Shown in pieces: positions 1 to 11,751 of a stretch of DNA of 64,000 nucleotides; positions within the stretch are counted from its first letter, which is position 1; each line of letters opens with the position of its first letter. The translations under genes and the position numbers were made by a program. The DNA is taken from NCBI GenBank assembly GCA_022393335.1, contig JAJEKB010021311.1:957608-1021607 (forward strand), read 5' to 3'. Under the pieces are notes generated by a model. The model searched no databases, was not told where the DNA came from, and saw nothing but the letters and a program-made list of their open reading frames with translations. This stretch comes from Macrotrachela quadricornifera. Lineage: Eukaryota; Rotifera; Eurotatoria; Philodinida; Philodinidae.

Positions 1-1829
1 TCCATCGAAAACTATGAAGTTCTCTTAAAATTTCTTATAAACGACAGGTTATTATTATACACTTTTTCGAAGTGTTGTACAAATCATACATTTTAAAAAA
101 GATATTGTCTTATACAACATATAATATTGGAGAAAAAGATATCCCAATGTACCGTCTGTCGAATGGTGAAAACTATGGCTCTATAACCATTATCGTTCTT
201 GAGTTATTGCAAAAATATTCGCGACCATTTTATGTTTGAACAGACACTAGTTTATTGATTCTGATTTACTGAAAACAATATTCTGACAAAAAATCTCAAA
301 AGACATTTTCTAAGCTTTTTGAGCTCTTCTGTTTAATCAATGTGATCTACACTATTAATGAAGCATGATCAGCTGATGGATATTTTTCTGAAAAAGATTC
401 TCTGGTAAAATAACAAAAGTATATTCCAAATATCTTCCTTATCATATTATAGAAACTTTATTCACCATCTTTTTTTTGAAAATATTTAAACAGTACAATA
501 TTAGTTTTACGTATTGTTTCTTTAAATAAATTAAGAATTGAAAAATATGGCTAAATTCCAAATCGTGAAAGATTTTGACTCAATACATATTGAACTCAAG
601 ATAAGAGGAATTGGAAAATCAAAAACCAAAAACTTATTTTAAATAGAAGACCCTGGTCTTCTATTATAGAGGGAGGGGGCAGCTTAATTTTGATTTAATT
701 TGATAAACTTTGTATATCAAAAAGTTGAGTGTTAATCATATCTGCAGAAGAGTAATTTGAAAACGAAGAACTGTCAGTACACTGAGACAGAATAGATTGC
801 CAAGTGGGATTAGGTGAATGTTACCCTCAATATTATTGCAACAATATAATATTGTCTGTTTTGATCCACAATTTAATCTATGAGAATTATAAGGATCAAA
901 GTCGTATATTTCCCCACTATCTCTTTGTTAAAAAAGCGAATTTACAAGATCGCACTTTTCTTGATAGGTTTTTATAATCTCTGAGGTGGCAGGCACTTAC
1001 TAATATTCACCTCGCGAGATTAAAAACATTGATGGAGGCAAAGAGCTTTTTTTTTGTAGAAGTTTGTGAAAGATCTTGAATGATAAATAAATAGAAGCAA
1101 TATTGTTTGAGAAAAAACCTTTCTTTGCATTGTAATTTTAAGAAAAAAATTGAAATGGAAAATCGAAAAGTATAGTTGTCATACTAAATGACTCGCAAGA
1201 TTTCTATTTTTGTTTTATTCGCCACTTGATTAAATCTTAATCTATAAAAACAAAGCTTTGTTCCTTTTTTTTTCAATCTATGTAAATTGTGTATCGAAAA
1301 AAATTCATTACATCGTAAATGAGATCACATTTATTTTACCTCAGTTGACTCATCTTTAAAACTGTTATCCATCTTATTATTTGGAATTCCTGAGATAAAC
1401 CAATACTAACTGAAGAACAGCCTAAATCTAATTATACGTATCCTAGATGTGTACTTCTCTGAAATCAATAAAATTTGTACACTCAGAGAATAGTATCGTT
1501 CTAGTCGGGTAGAACTATGTTTGATTACTGGTTTTGAAGTTATGAATCTAGAATTACATTATGTTGTAAAGAGAAAAGCCGAAGAATTTTAGATAAAACT
1601 CTAATATGTGTCCACCTAACTGTCTTGGAGAAGAGAACTCTTCTTGATAATCCTTATATCTCATTTGAAACTCTTTCTTCTATAAACGATACAGATATGT
1701 TTACAATGAGATATAAACTACGATAGCTATTAGGTTGAGCAAAAAGTGAACGGTCACTTTGCTAATCGTCTTCGCTAACAAAGGAACCGCGAGCTTTTTG
1801 ATCAACTTAGTATATGTCATACGATATAG
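1..1829. other. AT-rich stretch, nothing recognised
   Basis: I see no coding region, RNA gene or clear repeat here. All reading frames are short and do not resemble a known family. The sequence is AT-rich with homopolymer runs, typical of the intergenic DNA in the rest of the window. Confidence 0.6.
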
Positions 1830-2475
1830 CGAGAAAACCTCTACAAAATTGATATAGAAATCATTTAATTTCGAGTTGGTCTCATATATCAAAAATGGTC
1901 TGCAACAGCTCTGGGATATGAAAAATTGAATTTTTCAACTAGTTTTCGGTGAGTTTTTACTACAATAGCTCGACTTTTTATCAAAACTGGATTGATATAT
2001 ATTATTTTCAAACATTTCTAAGAACTTTTATTTTTCTGGAAAAATTTACCTGGGATCCCCCTTAAGGATGGTCAAAAAGACTGAAAAAAATGGATGTCAT
2101 TAGAAATATCGTTCCGGGTATAACAAAAGCTTCTGTAGGTCACCAAAGTTTTAAAGAATTGAAAGTGACAACTAATTAGTAAATAAAAGTCGTTTTTTGA
2201 TCAAACTCATTTTTTAGTCTTTTTGGTCAGTTCTTGAGAGGAACTACAGGTAAATTTTTTGAAAATAATATATATCAATACAGTTTTGGATGCTGATCCT
2301 AAATATGACACTTGTTTTGATAAAAAGCCGAGTTATTATAGTAAAAACTCACCGAAAACTAGTTGAAAAATTGAATTTTTCAAATCTCCAAGCTATTGCA
2401 GATCATTTTTGATATATGAGACCAACTTGAAATTAAATGAATTATATATCAATTTATAGAGCTTTCTTCACACTG
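1830..2475. repeat. Decayed inverted repeat (MITE or fold-back type)
   Basis: The left arm, about 1830-2095, is repeated in reverse complement at about 2200-2475. A well-kept block near 1882-1905 (GTTGGTCTCATATATC) pairs with its complement at 2408-2428, and AACTAGTTTTCGGTGAG near 1937 pairs with 2349-2366. Arms are imperfect, with small indels and a spacer of about 100 bases. No reading frame is carried. This looks like an old non-autonomous DNA transposon or fold-back element. I could not define a target-site duplication. Confidence 0.6.
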
Positions 2476-4860
2476 TTCTTATGTAGTTTTTACCATTTCT
2501 TTTACAATCAATAGGAATATCGTATGATTAAAATCTTAATCTAGCACTCAGATAACTGAGCTATTCGCACGTGTATATCTATATCTTACGAATAAAAACA
2601 AAAATTAAGTGGTGGATTTATGTATATAAGGCGGGTAGTATTTTTGAATATAAATATAGTTTTAATGCCAATTTTACGAGTTTAAAATATGAAACAAGAG
2701 AGAGCTGGTACTATATTGGTCACATTGAGTGACTGGATATTAACGATAGTAGGCATAGATCCCTGTCATAGTCTATGATGAGTGTTACAAGATCATATCT
2801 CGACGAGAAAAAATGAAGTTTTTCTATTTCTGAATTTTACATATATAAGATGATCAATATTAGTTCATCGGTCTCTGGTTCAATAGGCTGCGAAATATTC
2901 TCGTTTTTTATTAAATATTTTCAACAGTTGCTACTAATCACATTTCACAGTGACGAAGCTATCAAGTTTATTTTGAAATCACTTTGAATACACAAACCTT
3001 TCATTCTTAGAAGTTCCAGAATTTGCTGCACCCGGCACATACGAGAAGCCCTCTAAACTCGTTCATTTCTCATGTGATGATTAGTTAGAAAAAAATTTTC
3101 AAGCATTTACTTCGAACAAAGGATAGCACATGGACAGAACATTTGTAAAGGTCGTTCCAATCATTCAGTTCCTATGGCAGTTCTAATCTATTTCAGAACT
3201 TCTTAATCTATTTTATGAAGGCAAGATAAGCATTGGCATTTGTCCTAAGAATTATGCAATTCTTACAAAGTTTTAATTATTACTTCAATACAAACACCTT
3301 CATGTTAGCGAGCAAGATTTTAGCATCTAATACTTGTGCCAAATGCGGCAAGTGTCGTTATAATTATTCGTTTTTCATATGAACTTCGATGAACAAATGA
3401 TGTGCAAGCCTTGGCTTTCAGATAAAAACAACATAACCGAACAGAACACTGATTCAATTGATTCATTTAAAAAATCATCTTTGTTATACTGAGCAATTCT
3501 GTATCTTTGTTTTAAAGTAAATGAAGTATGGAAACACAACCATTGGCACTTTTCAAATCAACCATTTGTCATGCGAACATTGAGAAGCCTCAGAAGCGAA
3601 ACATTAACTTTAATGTTCATAAGATATGTTCGTAGAATCTACTGGTGATGAAGTTTATTCATTGGCTCAATAATTGTCGATAACTATATTTTTCTTCAAT
3701 CTTTGCTTGCATGTTTCTAAAAGAGATGAACAGAGTAATGAGGCAACTTGGATATGGATAGTGACAATCTGTTTGTAATGTGGTTATCGAATGTTCTCGA
3801 CATTAGAAAACTTTATACCGTAGTAAGTAAAATATGTGAATTCAACATCCAAAGTACGAATGATTCCCTTTTCATATGATTGTCGATACAATGATTGATT
3901 AGCAAGTCTAGATAGCAAATAAATAAAACAGCTGAACAGAGTCATTGGGAAAGTTATTCTCAATCATTTGTCGCGCTATCTCTCAAAATTGTGTATTCTT
4001 TAAATTTTCGTTTTGATGAATGAAATATGGACGAATAGAACGATTGGGATCGAAATGATAAAAATAATTCAACTTCGATGCAATTTTATATCAACATGCA
4101 AGCTTCATTGCTTTCATGCAACATGAATAAACAAGATAGATGAACAAGATCATTGGAAACGTTATACTGTTCCATGGATCTCGTCACCATCAGCTAGTAT
4201 ACTGATTAACAACATTTATTCAGACAATATGTGTTAATAAATGAACGAATCCGTTTTTAAATGAATGTTAATGTATCATGAGATTATTTTGAAACAAATT
4301 TAAGTTAGGCGCACTACTTCGAATCAAACAAATATAAGTGAACAAAGTTGCGATGATGTTAATTCATTATTTGTATGATGATTGATGCACATCAGTAATA
4401 CGTAACATTCGTTTCGAAGTATAAAAGATAGATGAACATAACTGTGATATGAATTATTCACTTAGTATGTTATCTTTTATCACTCATTAATGCATTAGCT
4501 TTTCTATAGATGATATAAAATGGCTAAACAAAACTCTCAAATCAATAATCTTTTCCAGCGTTATAATTATTTATTAATCATGTTATAGTATATTAACTAG
4601 GATCATAGTGCTCATGTTAGTGTCAGATAGGTGAAATAAGTGCACAGAATTTTCGTTAGAACTATATATTTGATATGTGATGATGAATTAAGTAACGAGA
4701 TTTCAAATTTGTTTGATACTAACAATAATAAATGAACATGAACATGATCATAGTTATTCGTTTATCACATAAAACATCTCTGTGTGACTGTGGCATAAAT
4801 TCTAGTTTGGAAGTATTCTCATTGATGGATGGATGATTGGCGCAACATGTTGTTACCTTC
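2476..4860. repeat. Degenerate ~100-bp repeats, probable old satellite
   Basis: From about 2900 onward related phrases recur at spacings near 100 bases or twice that: a GATGAACAGAGT-like block near 3725, 3932, 4030, 4139, 4331 and 4431, usually followed by a CATTGG-like word and an ATCATTTG-like word. Copies are too diverged to align exactly by eye. The stretch runs directly into the 93-bp satellite and may be a separate or decayed array. 2476-2900 itself shows nothing recognisable, and there is no gene. Confidence 0.35.
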
Positions 4861-4889
4861 CTTTTTGATGTGATGTTGTATGAGGTGAG

Positions 4890-6365
4890 CAAACAGGAAG
4901 CTTTTATTCAAAGTGAGCAAAAGAGGTAAATAGAAGTTTAATGAGTAATGTTGTTTTGTGATGTGATATGGTATGAGATGAGCGAATAGGAAGCTTTGCT
5001 TCGAAGCGAGCAACAGAGGTGAATAGAATTTTTCTAATGAATATTGCTTCGTGATGTGATGTGATATGAGACGAGCGTGGAGGAAGCTTTTCTTCGAAGT
5101 GAGCAAACGAGGCGGATAGAACGTTCTTCAAGAATGTTGCTTTGTGATGTGATGTGATGTGATATGAGGTGAGCGAGTAGGAAGCGTTGCTTCAAAGTGA
5201 GCAAAAGAGGTAAATAGAAGTTTGCTAATGATCGTTGCTTTGGGATGTGATGTGGTTTGGGGTGAGCTAGTAGAAAGCTTTGCTTCGTAGTGAGCAAATG
5301 AGACAAATAGAACTTTCTTCAAGAATGTTGCTTTGTGATGTGATGTGATATGAAGTGAGCGAGTAGGAAGCTTTGATTCGAAGTGAGCAAAATAGNNNNN
5401 NNNNNAAGCTTTGATTCGAAGTGAGCAAAATAGATGAATAGAAGTTTTATGAGTAATGTTCCTTTGTGATGTGATGTGTTATGAGGTGAGCGAATAGGAA
5501 GCTTTGCTTTGAAGTGAGCAAAAGAGGTGAATAGAAATTTGATAATGAATATTGTTATGTGATGTGATGTGATATGAAGTGAGTGAATAGGAAGCTTTGA
5601 TTCGAAGTGAGCAAAAGAGGTGAATAGACGTTTTATGAGTAATGATGGTTTGTGACGTGATGTGGTATGAGGTGAGCGAATAGGAAGGTTTGCTTCGAAG
5701 TGAGCAAAAGAGGCGAATATAAGTTTGCTAATGAACGTTGCTTTGTGATGCGATGTCGTATGAGGTGAGGGAATAGGAAGCTTTGCTTCGAAGTGAGCAA
5801 AAGAGGTGAATAGAAGTTTAATGAGTAATGTTGCTTTGTGATGTGATGTGTTATGAGGTGAGCGAATAGGAAGCTTTGCTTTGAAGTGAGCAAAAGAGGT
5901 GAATAGAGTTTTGGTAATGAACGTTGCTTTGTGATGTGGTGTGGTATGAGGTGAACGAATAAGAAGCTTTGCTTCGAAGTGAGCAAAAGAGATGAAGAAA
6001 AGTTTCGTAATGAATGTTGCTTTGTGACATGATGTGGTTTGAGGTGAGCGAGTAGGAAGTTTGGCTTCGAAGTGAGCAAAAGAAGTGGATAGAAGTTTCG
6101 TAATAAATATTGCATTGCGATGTGATGTGATTCGAGGTGAGCGAGTGGAAAACTTTAGTTCGAAGCGAGCAAAAGAAATGAATACAAGTTTAATGAGTAA
6201 TGTTGCTTCGTGATGTGATGTGGTATGAGTTGAGCGAGTGGGAAGTTTTGTTTCGAAATGACCAAAAGAGGTGAATGGAAGTTTCGTCAGGAATGTTACT
6301 TTGTGATGTGATGTGGCACGAGGTCAGCGGGTGGGAAGCTTTGCTTCAAAGTGAGCGGAACAGGC
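4890..6365. repeat. 93-bp tandem satellite, about 16 units
   Basis: The block AGGAAGCTTTGCTTCGAAG recurs with starts at 4895, 4988, 5081, 5179, 5272 and 5365, i.e. every 93 bases, with one unit lengthened by a 5-base GATGT duplication. The same spacing resumes after the gap. Each unit contains overlapping HindIII- and BstBI-like palindromes (AAGCTT, TTCGAA) followed by GTGAGCAAAAGAGG and a GTGATGTGATGTG run. Units drift at the 3' end. Long reading frames across the array arise from the repeat (93 is divisible by 3) and are not genes. Confidence 0.9.
5396..5405. other. Assembly gap (10 Ns) inside the satellite
   Basis: Ten Ns interrupt the 93-bp array. The 28 bases just before the gap (5368-5395) are identical to the 28 just after (5406-5433). 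Collapsing that overlap restores the exact 93-base spacing. The gap is therefore probably an unmerged contig overlap, not missing sequence, although a lost number of whole units cannot be excluded. Confidence 0.9.
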
Positions 6366-7161
6366 AAAGTAGTTCATCATTTATGTGTCTGTGAAATACA
6401 TTAAGTTGGTCTTAAGAGAAAGCATCTTTTTGTGTATGGTACTTTCTGTATGATTAGCAGGAGTTAAAATAAAAAGAAACAAAAGACCATCAATAATTTT
6501 TTCTCGGACATACAGGCTGCGAGGAATCGCTTGTAAGGCGATTGAAGGCCGTTAGCAAATGGGCGACAAGGTGGGTATAGTAAGATCGAGCGAAGCTATG
6601 TATACACGCCACATACAAAAATAGATGTAGCTTATCCTAGAGCTTGTCAACCAATCAGATTTCGTCGAAGGTTTACCAGTATAAGTCCAGAAAGAGAATG
6701 AGCAGTATTCCACCAATAACAGTCATGTCTTTTAGTGACGCCTTCTACAAAAGATGGGTTACATATTTTACCTGTATGCTTGTATGTTCTTCGTGAGCCT
6801 CATATCTGTGATTTTTCAAGTCCTACCTGAACAGCACACTTGTAATTTGTCGACATCTAATTAGACACGGTAGTGTTGATTTGCCAAGTGCCACATAATG
6901 AAGGTACCTCCAGCGTCTAAAACCCTATATTTTGAGGGTGAGGGTGAGGGTGAGGGTGAGGCCGAAATAGAGTTAATGGGAGGGAGGAGGGCAGGACTGT
7001 GAGTAATTAGTTGATCACTCGAATTTAATAGTTGAATAGACGAATCGACTTAACGACTTCTACACTACTGCCTACCAAGATGTCTATATTCGTGATCTAC
7101 GCTCACTTCACACTCTGATCAAACTCTTCTTCTCCGTCTCTCCATCATTGAAACATACATG
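6366..7161. other. Intergenic stretch with a G-rich hexamer run
   Basis: No gene seen. The sequence after the satellite is a little richer in GC than its surroundings near 6510-6600. It contains the TGAGGG run described separately. Confidence 0.6.
6933..6961 (+). repeat. (TGAGGG)n short tandem repeat, possible G-quadruplex
   Basis: Four perfect TGAGGG hexamers and a fifth missing its last base. The GGG tracts separated by TGA loops fit the simple G-quadruplex pattern. The hexamer differs by one base from TGTGGG, the telomeric repeat reported for bdelloids. The run is too short to be a telomere. Confidence 0.8.
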
Positions 7162-7163
7162 TA

Positions 7164-7384
7164 CCGGATGTCCCAAAATGTTTGTACTCATTTTATTTTT
7201 GCATATATGTCAACATGGAAAAATGATAAAAGTTTTGAAATTCTTTTTTTAAAATGATACGCCATCGAAAGCTCTGTAAAAACTGTATGAATAAATTCGG
7301 GTTGCAAAACGAAAAAGTCTTATCATTTTCCCATGTTAACATATATGCAAAATAAAATGTGTGCAAACATTTTGGGACGTGCAA
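7164..7384. mobile_element. 221-bp MITE with ~65-bp terminal inverted repeats and TA flanks
   Basis: Inverted repeats begin at both ends with a variable decamer followed by GTCCCAAAATGTTTG and continue through CATTTTATTTTTGCATATATG and AACATGG. The element is flanked by TA at 7162-7163 and 7385-7386, as expected for Tc1/mariner-type insertion. The core of about 85 bases has no coding capacity. Assignment to the mariner superfamily rests on the TA target only. Confidence 0.65.
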
Positions 7385-7386
7385 TA

Positions 7387-8540
7387 TTTCGTAGGAAACT
7401 ACTTATTCATTTAAAGAATGAGAATATCTGAGTATTGTTAGGATAACTTTTGATAGAAGTTCCAGTACTTATAAATAGAATAATGCAAGACTGTATGAAT
7501 TCGACAGATTCCTAACAATATTTCTTGTCTAATACAATTGGAACAATCAAATTCAAACTGATATTTTGAAAACGATCACGACAACGATAGATATCTCTAA
7601 GTTATACAAGCCTGACATTAATAAACTTTATCTAATCATAAGATATAGACATTATATTGTATGTCCTCGATCGATTTTTTCGATCTCTAAAAACCTTCGC
7701 TTTTTTAAAATTTGTTGGTGGACTGTATGAATGGAATCGGCGTGTACCACCTAAATAGTGTTCCTCGTTAGTATTTTATGATAACTACAGTTATTAACCG
7801 AAAAATCTGAGTCATTTCTATATGCACTCAATGATGTCTTTCTTTTTCTCAAAGACTCTTTTAAAAAGAAAGGCAGAGCACATAAGAAAATAATCAAACA
7901 CTCAAATTTACGGTCTTATATCAGTAATATTTGTCCTGTTTCTTTCTATACGCAAAGAAAAATGACGTAATTAATGTCATTCAGTATATTTTTATCACAT
8001 TGTTGATTTCATATGAATCATTCATATTTTTAATACGAATATTTAAAGGAAGGATTAGAATACTATATGGATTAGGTTAAAAAGACCTTTGTTGATATAA
8101 AATCTGATACGAAATGAGAATTTAAATTGATGAAAGATGTTCTATTTGATTGTTAAACATTACAAATTTAATAAATTGAATTAAACTTAAAAAAACAAAA
8201 ATTCATTATGCAAATAATTGTTTCTTTTTCTAAGAAAATAATGTACGCATCTTCTAGAGTATTATGTAGCTTATAGAGAAAATATGTTTATCGATCGATA
8301 TACATATTGTCTATTTTTGATTTTATAAAATCTGAGCAAAAGATTTCATAATATTAACCATTTGAAGGCCAGTGATACACATATGTATAATTTTGTTTGT
8401 TTTGGGTCAGAGAACTATAATAAATTAGGAAAAAGTATTCTGGTAAAAAGAACGATAATGCTGCATGAATGGGATTCATTTCTGGCTGTTCCAAATATAA
8501 CAACTCGATACATCAGAATTTTTGCATTTCATTTTTTCAC
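7387..8540. other. AT-rich stretch, nothing recognised
   Basis: No gene, RNA or clear repeat seen. Frames present are short, and one starts with TTG, which is not credible for a eukaryotic nuclear gene. Confidence 0.6.
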
Positions 8541-8835
8541 CACCTAATACACTGTATTAAAAAAAATAAAATATACCAGAAGATGCAGCATGCAAAGAAC
8601 TACAAACTACAAAAGACAATTTGTTTTCTATTTGCACTTATTGTCTTCAAAATGGACAAAATTCGAAGGCAAGAGGTTTTGCTTTTCGAAAAAAAAGAAA
8701 CTTTTGGTAGCTAATCAATTCGTTTTTTTTCATCATTTCATCATATACTTTATTAAAGAAACAAACTACACCACAATATGCAGCGTAAAAAGCTCTACAA
8801 TTTACAACGAACAACTTATTTTATGGTTGCTATAA
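8541..8835. repeat. Dispersed repeat, two direct copies of a 55-bp motif
   Basis: Two copies of a motif reading roughly ATATACCAGAAGATGCAGC then AAAG.ACTACAA lie at about 8571-8625 and 8759-8815, preceded by TTAAA-rich sequence. The same motif recurs at 55048-55095, 55352-55400 and inverted at 55546-55598. It is therefore a dispersed, probably transposon-derived repeat. It carries no credible reading frame. Confidence 0.6.
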
Positions 8836-9240
8836 ATGGGCACGTCACACGTGAAATATTCCAGTACTGTTGATCTGATATTCGCGCATGATAATCTGAA
8901 TTAAAGCCTATCTGACTATGCAATAAACATTGATAGGAATTGGCCATTAAAAATCTGGCTCGCAAAGGATTAATTCAAAAATAAATTCGAATTTTGTAGC
9001 ATCTATACATATAATAGCCTTCATTTTTTTTTTATTCAAAATGTTCTTCTTATCTCCACATTTAACAATATCTTCGTGATATTATTGTCAAACGAAATTT
9101 ATACCGATCGACATCAAGAGATAACTTCTTTGACAAAAAAAGTCATCTGTTATTTCTAACAATGAATTCGAATAATACATATAGACAAAGTATTTTTCTT
9201 CTGCTATTTATGTAATTCAATATTAAATAGCTGAAGTAAA
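8836..9240. other. Intergenic stretch, nothing recognised
   Basis: Downstream flank of the cysteine-rich peptide gene. Nothing else seen. Confidence 0.6.
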
Positions 9241-9246
9241 TTTATT
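9241..9246 (-). terminator. Polyadenylation signal AATAAA
   Basis: On the minus strand AATAAA lies 45 bases past the stop codon of the cysteine-rich peptide gene, at the expected place for its 3' end. Confidence 0.6.
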
Positions 9247-9290
9247 TAGTTTATATAAAGATAGATTAGCAATGTTTTTACAAATGTGTT

Positions 9291-9572
9291 CTAATTCAAA
9301 CATTGACATGTTTGCCAACCAAGACCACCACATTCACCTTTTTTGTAATCACAATCTTTGCATCGACTGTGACATAAATCTCCACCACCAACTCCATGGC
9401 AAGTATTCACTGCTCCTGGACAAGGCTTTCCTTTAATATCCATGCCGTCTATAAATAAAAATTATCATAATAGTTACAGAATTCATTTACTCTACAATCT
9501 CTACATACCAGCTATTGATGCCGTAAGAAAAGTAAGCACAAGTAAAATGTAAAGCACCTTTTGATGAGCCAT
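9291..9572 (-). CDS. Secreted cysteine-rich peptide, defensin-like cysteine pattern, 73 aa, two exons
   Basis: Exon 1 is 9572-9509 and exon 2 is 9448-9291, joined across a 60-base GT...AG intron (donor GTATGT, acceptor TTATAG). The frame closes exactly: 64+158 bases make 74 codons with a TAG stop. Residues 1-21 form a clear signal peptide (hydrophobic core after MAHQK, ending TASIA). The mature part of about 52 residues has eight cysteines with spacing C-6-C-8-C-3-C-2-C-6-C-7-C-1-C. CxxxC, then GxC, then CxC is the signature of the cysteine-stabilised alpha-beta fold of invertebrate defensins and related peptides. A TATA run lies ~55 bases upstream and AATAAA 45 bases downstream. It is likely exported and disulfide-bonded. 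An antimicrobial role is only inferred; a protease inhibitor or signalling peptide is equally possible. Confidence 0.75.
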
Positions 9573-9626
9573 TGTATTTTTGAATTATTGGTAATAGTTT
9601 GATTTGCTTAAAGAGAATATTGCTGA

Positions 9627-9636
9627 TATATATATA
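9627..9636 (-). promoter_or_regulatory. TATA-box candidate of the cysteine-rich peptide gene
   Basis: A TATATATATA run lies 55-64 bases upstream of the ATG at 9572, in the position expected for a core promoter with a short 5' leader. Confidence 0.45.
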
Positions 9637-9639
9637 CAG

Positions 9640-10639
9640 ATCGTAAATCTTGAGATTATTATTTTTTTATCTTTAATCAATCATTTACTTCTCTTCAAGT
9701 GCAACTGCGCAGTTTTTTAAAATACATACAGTTTATTCAGTGCAGAAATTAACTGACCTTTACTCATGTATTAGTAATAAACGTTTCTTTTGTCAATATC
9801 TATATTTATTATAGATATCAGTAAAAACTAAAGATTGAAGTATTTTATTTCATTTTTTATACTCTTTCTTTCTCTGTTATATGATTAAGGTGTGTACAGT
9901 AAAACGAATTCTTTCAAGTAATACTTGTCAGATTTACATCCACGTTTAGTTGACATCTTTTTACTAAGCTGATTTTATAAAACTTGACAAGATATATAAG
10001 AATACATCATATTTTCTTCAAGCGAAAGTTTGCATTATATGCTAGAACAAAGATACACAAACAATTTACATGAAAGTATTTGGACGATCGATTTGATAGT
10101 GTAGTTAAAGCTTCAGGCAAATTCTCTTACATCATTTGTAGATATTGTATAAATTATTCTAATGTAGTAATAAAACAAAATTGAAAAAACAATATTTCTT
10201 AGTTATTTTTTTCTGCAATCTTTATCATTTTTTGTTACTGGGTGCATACGTTTCTCCAGTATCTATTGAACAGGAAAAATCTTCACTAAAAGTTATGTTA
10301 TTCAGCAGATTTCAATCGATAAGTGGTGCTACATTTTGTGCTGCTACTGCGGGTTTACATTGAAGTGGTGTACCAAGAGGCTCGTGTCTTCAATGAACAA
10401 TTTTATATTTATAAAATAGTTTATTTTTTGTTAGGCGCAAAATCTGCTCTATAAATGTCATATAGATTCGATAATCAAAGCTAGTCTGAAACAGATTAAA
10501 AAGAATTTGCACAATCTCTGATCGTCTTCCAACTACCTGCTCTAAAACAATTATAAGGATTAGGTTATCATACAAGGTGTATTGAGACAGACTAAGAATA
10601 AATCTATAATCTTAATCATTAAATATTTTCTTCTTCATT
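9640..10639. other. Intergenic stretch, nothing recognised
   Basis: A frame at 10181-10363 looks signal-peptide-like but begins with TTG, has no ATG in place and has no family likeness, so I do not call it. No repeat or RNA gene was seen. Confidence 0.55.
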
Positions 10640-10643
10640 TTAA

Positions 10644-11349
10644 GGCCCACCCCCCCCTCTAAAATTTTTTTTTCCCCAGAACATCCAATCTTACTGAAAT
10701 TTCTATCGAATATGTATCTGACCCTTGATAGTTCTCAGTTAAAATTTGAGCTCATAATATTGAGTTTTTCGCGAGTTATTGTAACATAAAGGGTCAAAAA
10801 CTAGGTGTCCGTGTGTCAAAGATTTTTTTTTCAGTTTTAGTGATATGGACCTCGGGATGGTGTCAAAATGTAGAGAAGACCTGCCCCTACAACCTAACAA
10901 AGCCGGATTTTTGAAAAAAAAAAAATATTTTTTTTTAGACAGTTTTTTCGAAAAACCTAGATTAATTTTTTAGAAAACTCGAGTTTTTCGTAAACAAATA
11001 AATTGAAAACAAAAATTTCGGCTTTGTTAGGTTGTAGCGCTGATATTTATCTTCATTTTAAAACCTTCCCGAGCTTTCTAGCATTTAAAATGGCGGAAAA
11101 ATCTTTGTCACACTGACAGAAAAAACACAAAAAAACAGTTTCGAGAAAAGAGCAAAACAAATTCTGATTTTAGCCATTTTTCTGCGTTAGGCATTCCAGA
11201 AAAACCGCTGTAAAACCCTTAAAAACAGTCATAAAACCAATAAATTATAGTGCATTCGAAAGTAGAGATGATGGGCTATCTAACTATGTATAAATCTAAA
11301 AATCGATATCTTTGTCGAAAATTCCTTTTTTTTGAGAGGGGGGTGGGCC
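10644..11349. mobile_element. 706-bp palindromic element with TTAA target duplications (piggyBac-type MITE)
   Basis: The element starts GGCCCACCCCCCCCTCT and ends in the matching complement (GAGGGGGGTGGGCC). It is flanked by TTAA at 10640-10643 and 11350-11353, the hallmark target of piggyBac-type transposases. Inverted similarity runs almost to the centre: CTACAACCTAACAAAGCC near 10887 pairs with GGCTTTGTTAGGTTGTAG near 11020, and GTGTCAAAGATTTTT near 10814 pairs with AAAAATCTTTGTCACAC near 11100. The whole element can thus fold into one long hairpin. It carries no reading frame and is non-autonomous. Confidence 0.8.
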
Positions 11350-11353
11350 TTAA

Positions 11354-11751
11354 GCAGAAGAGTGTTTTCTGTGAGTATAAGAAAGATGAATATGTGCTTT
11401 AAAATAAATTCAATAACGCTTTAAAAAACTCTGCATTCCTTTTTTTTTGATCGAGACAAAAACTGTAGATTCTTAAATCAAAATTTCATCAATTACATTT
11501 GCGAATTATATATCTTCTTAAACTAGATTAGATTTTAATAGGAAAATTAAATCAATAATTTAAAATACTTGTATAATTTTATTTTTAATTAAAACATTTT
11601 ACACATATATTTGAATTGTTATCATTTAAACTAGACGTTAAAATTAACCGGTTTTTGCTGGTACAATCACAAATATTGACCGGTTCTAAGTCTGGTTTAG
11701 TTTCTCTTCAATTAGTTTTGTAGCTATCATTTCATTATATTGCTGCAATGC
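11354..11751. other. 3' flank of the receptor gene with AATAAA
   Basis: No gene. On the minus strand AATAAA at 11583-11578 lies about 170 bases past the receptor stop codon and is a plausible polyadenylation signal. Confidence 0.5.

Noticed and set aside
4819..6115. Several open frames of 64-160 codons on the minus strand
   Set aside because: They lie in the 93-bp satellite, whose period is divisible by three, so one frame stays open and yields a repeated peptide (HLIPHHITKQ). No sign of a real gene.
10181..10363. Signal-peptide-like frame
   Set aside because: Begins with TTG, no ATG in place, no family likeness and no splice context.
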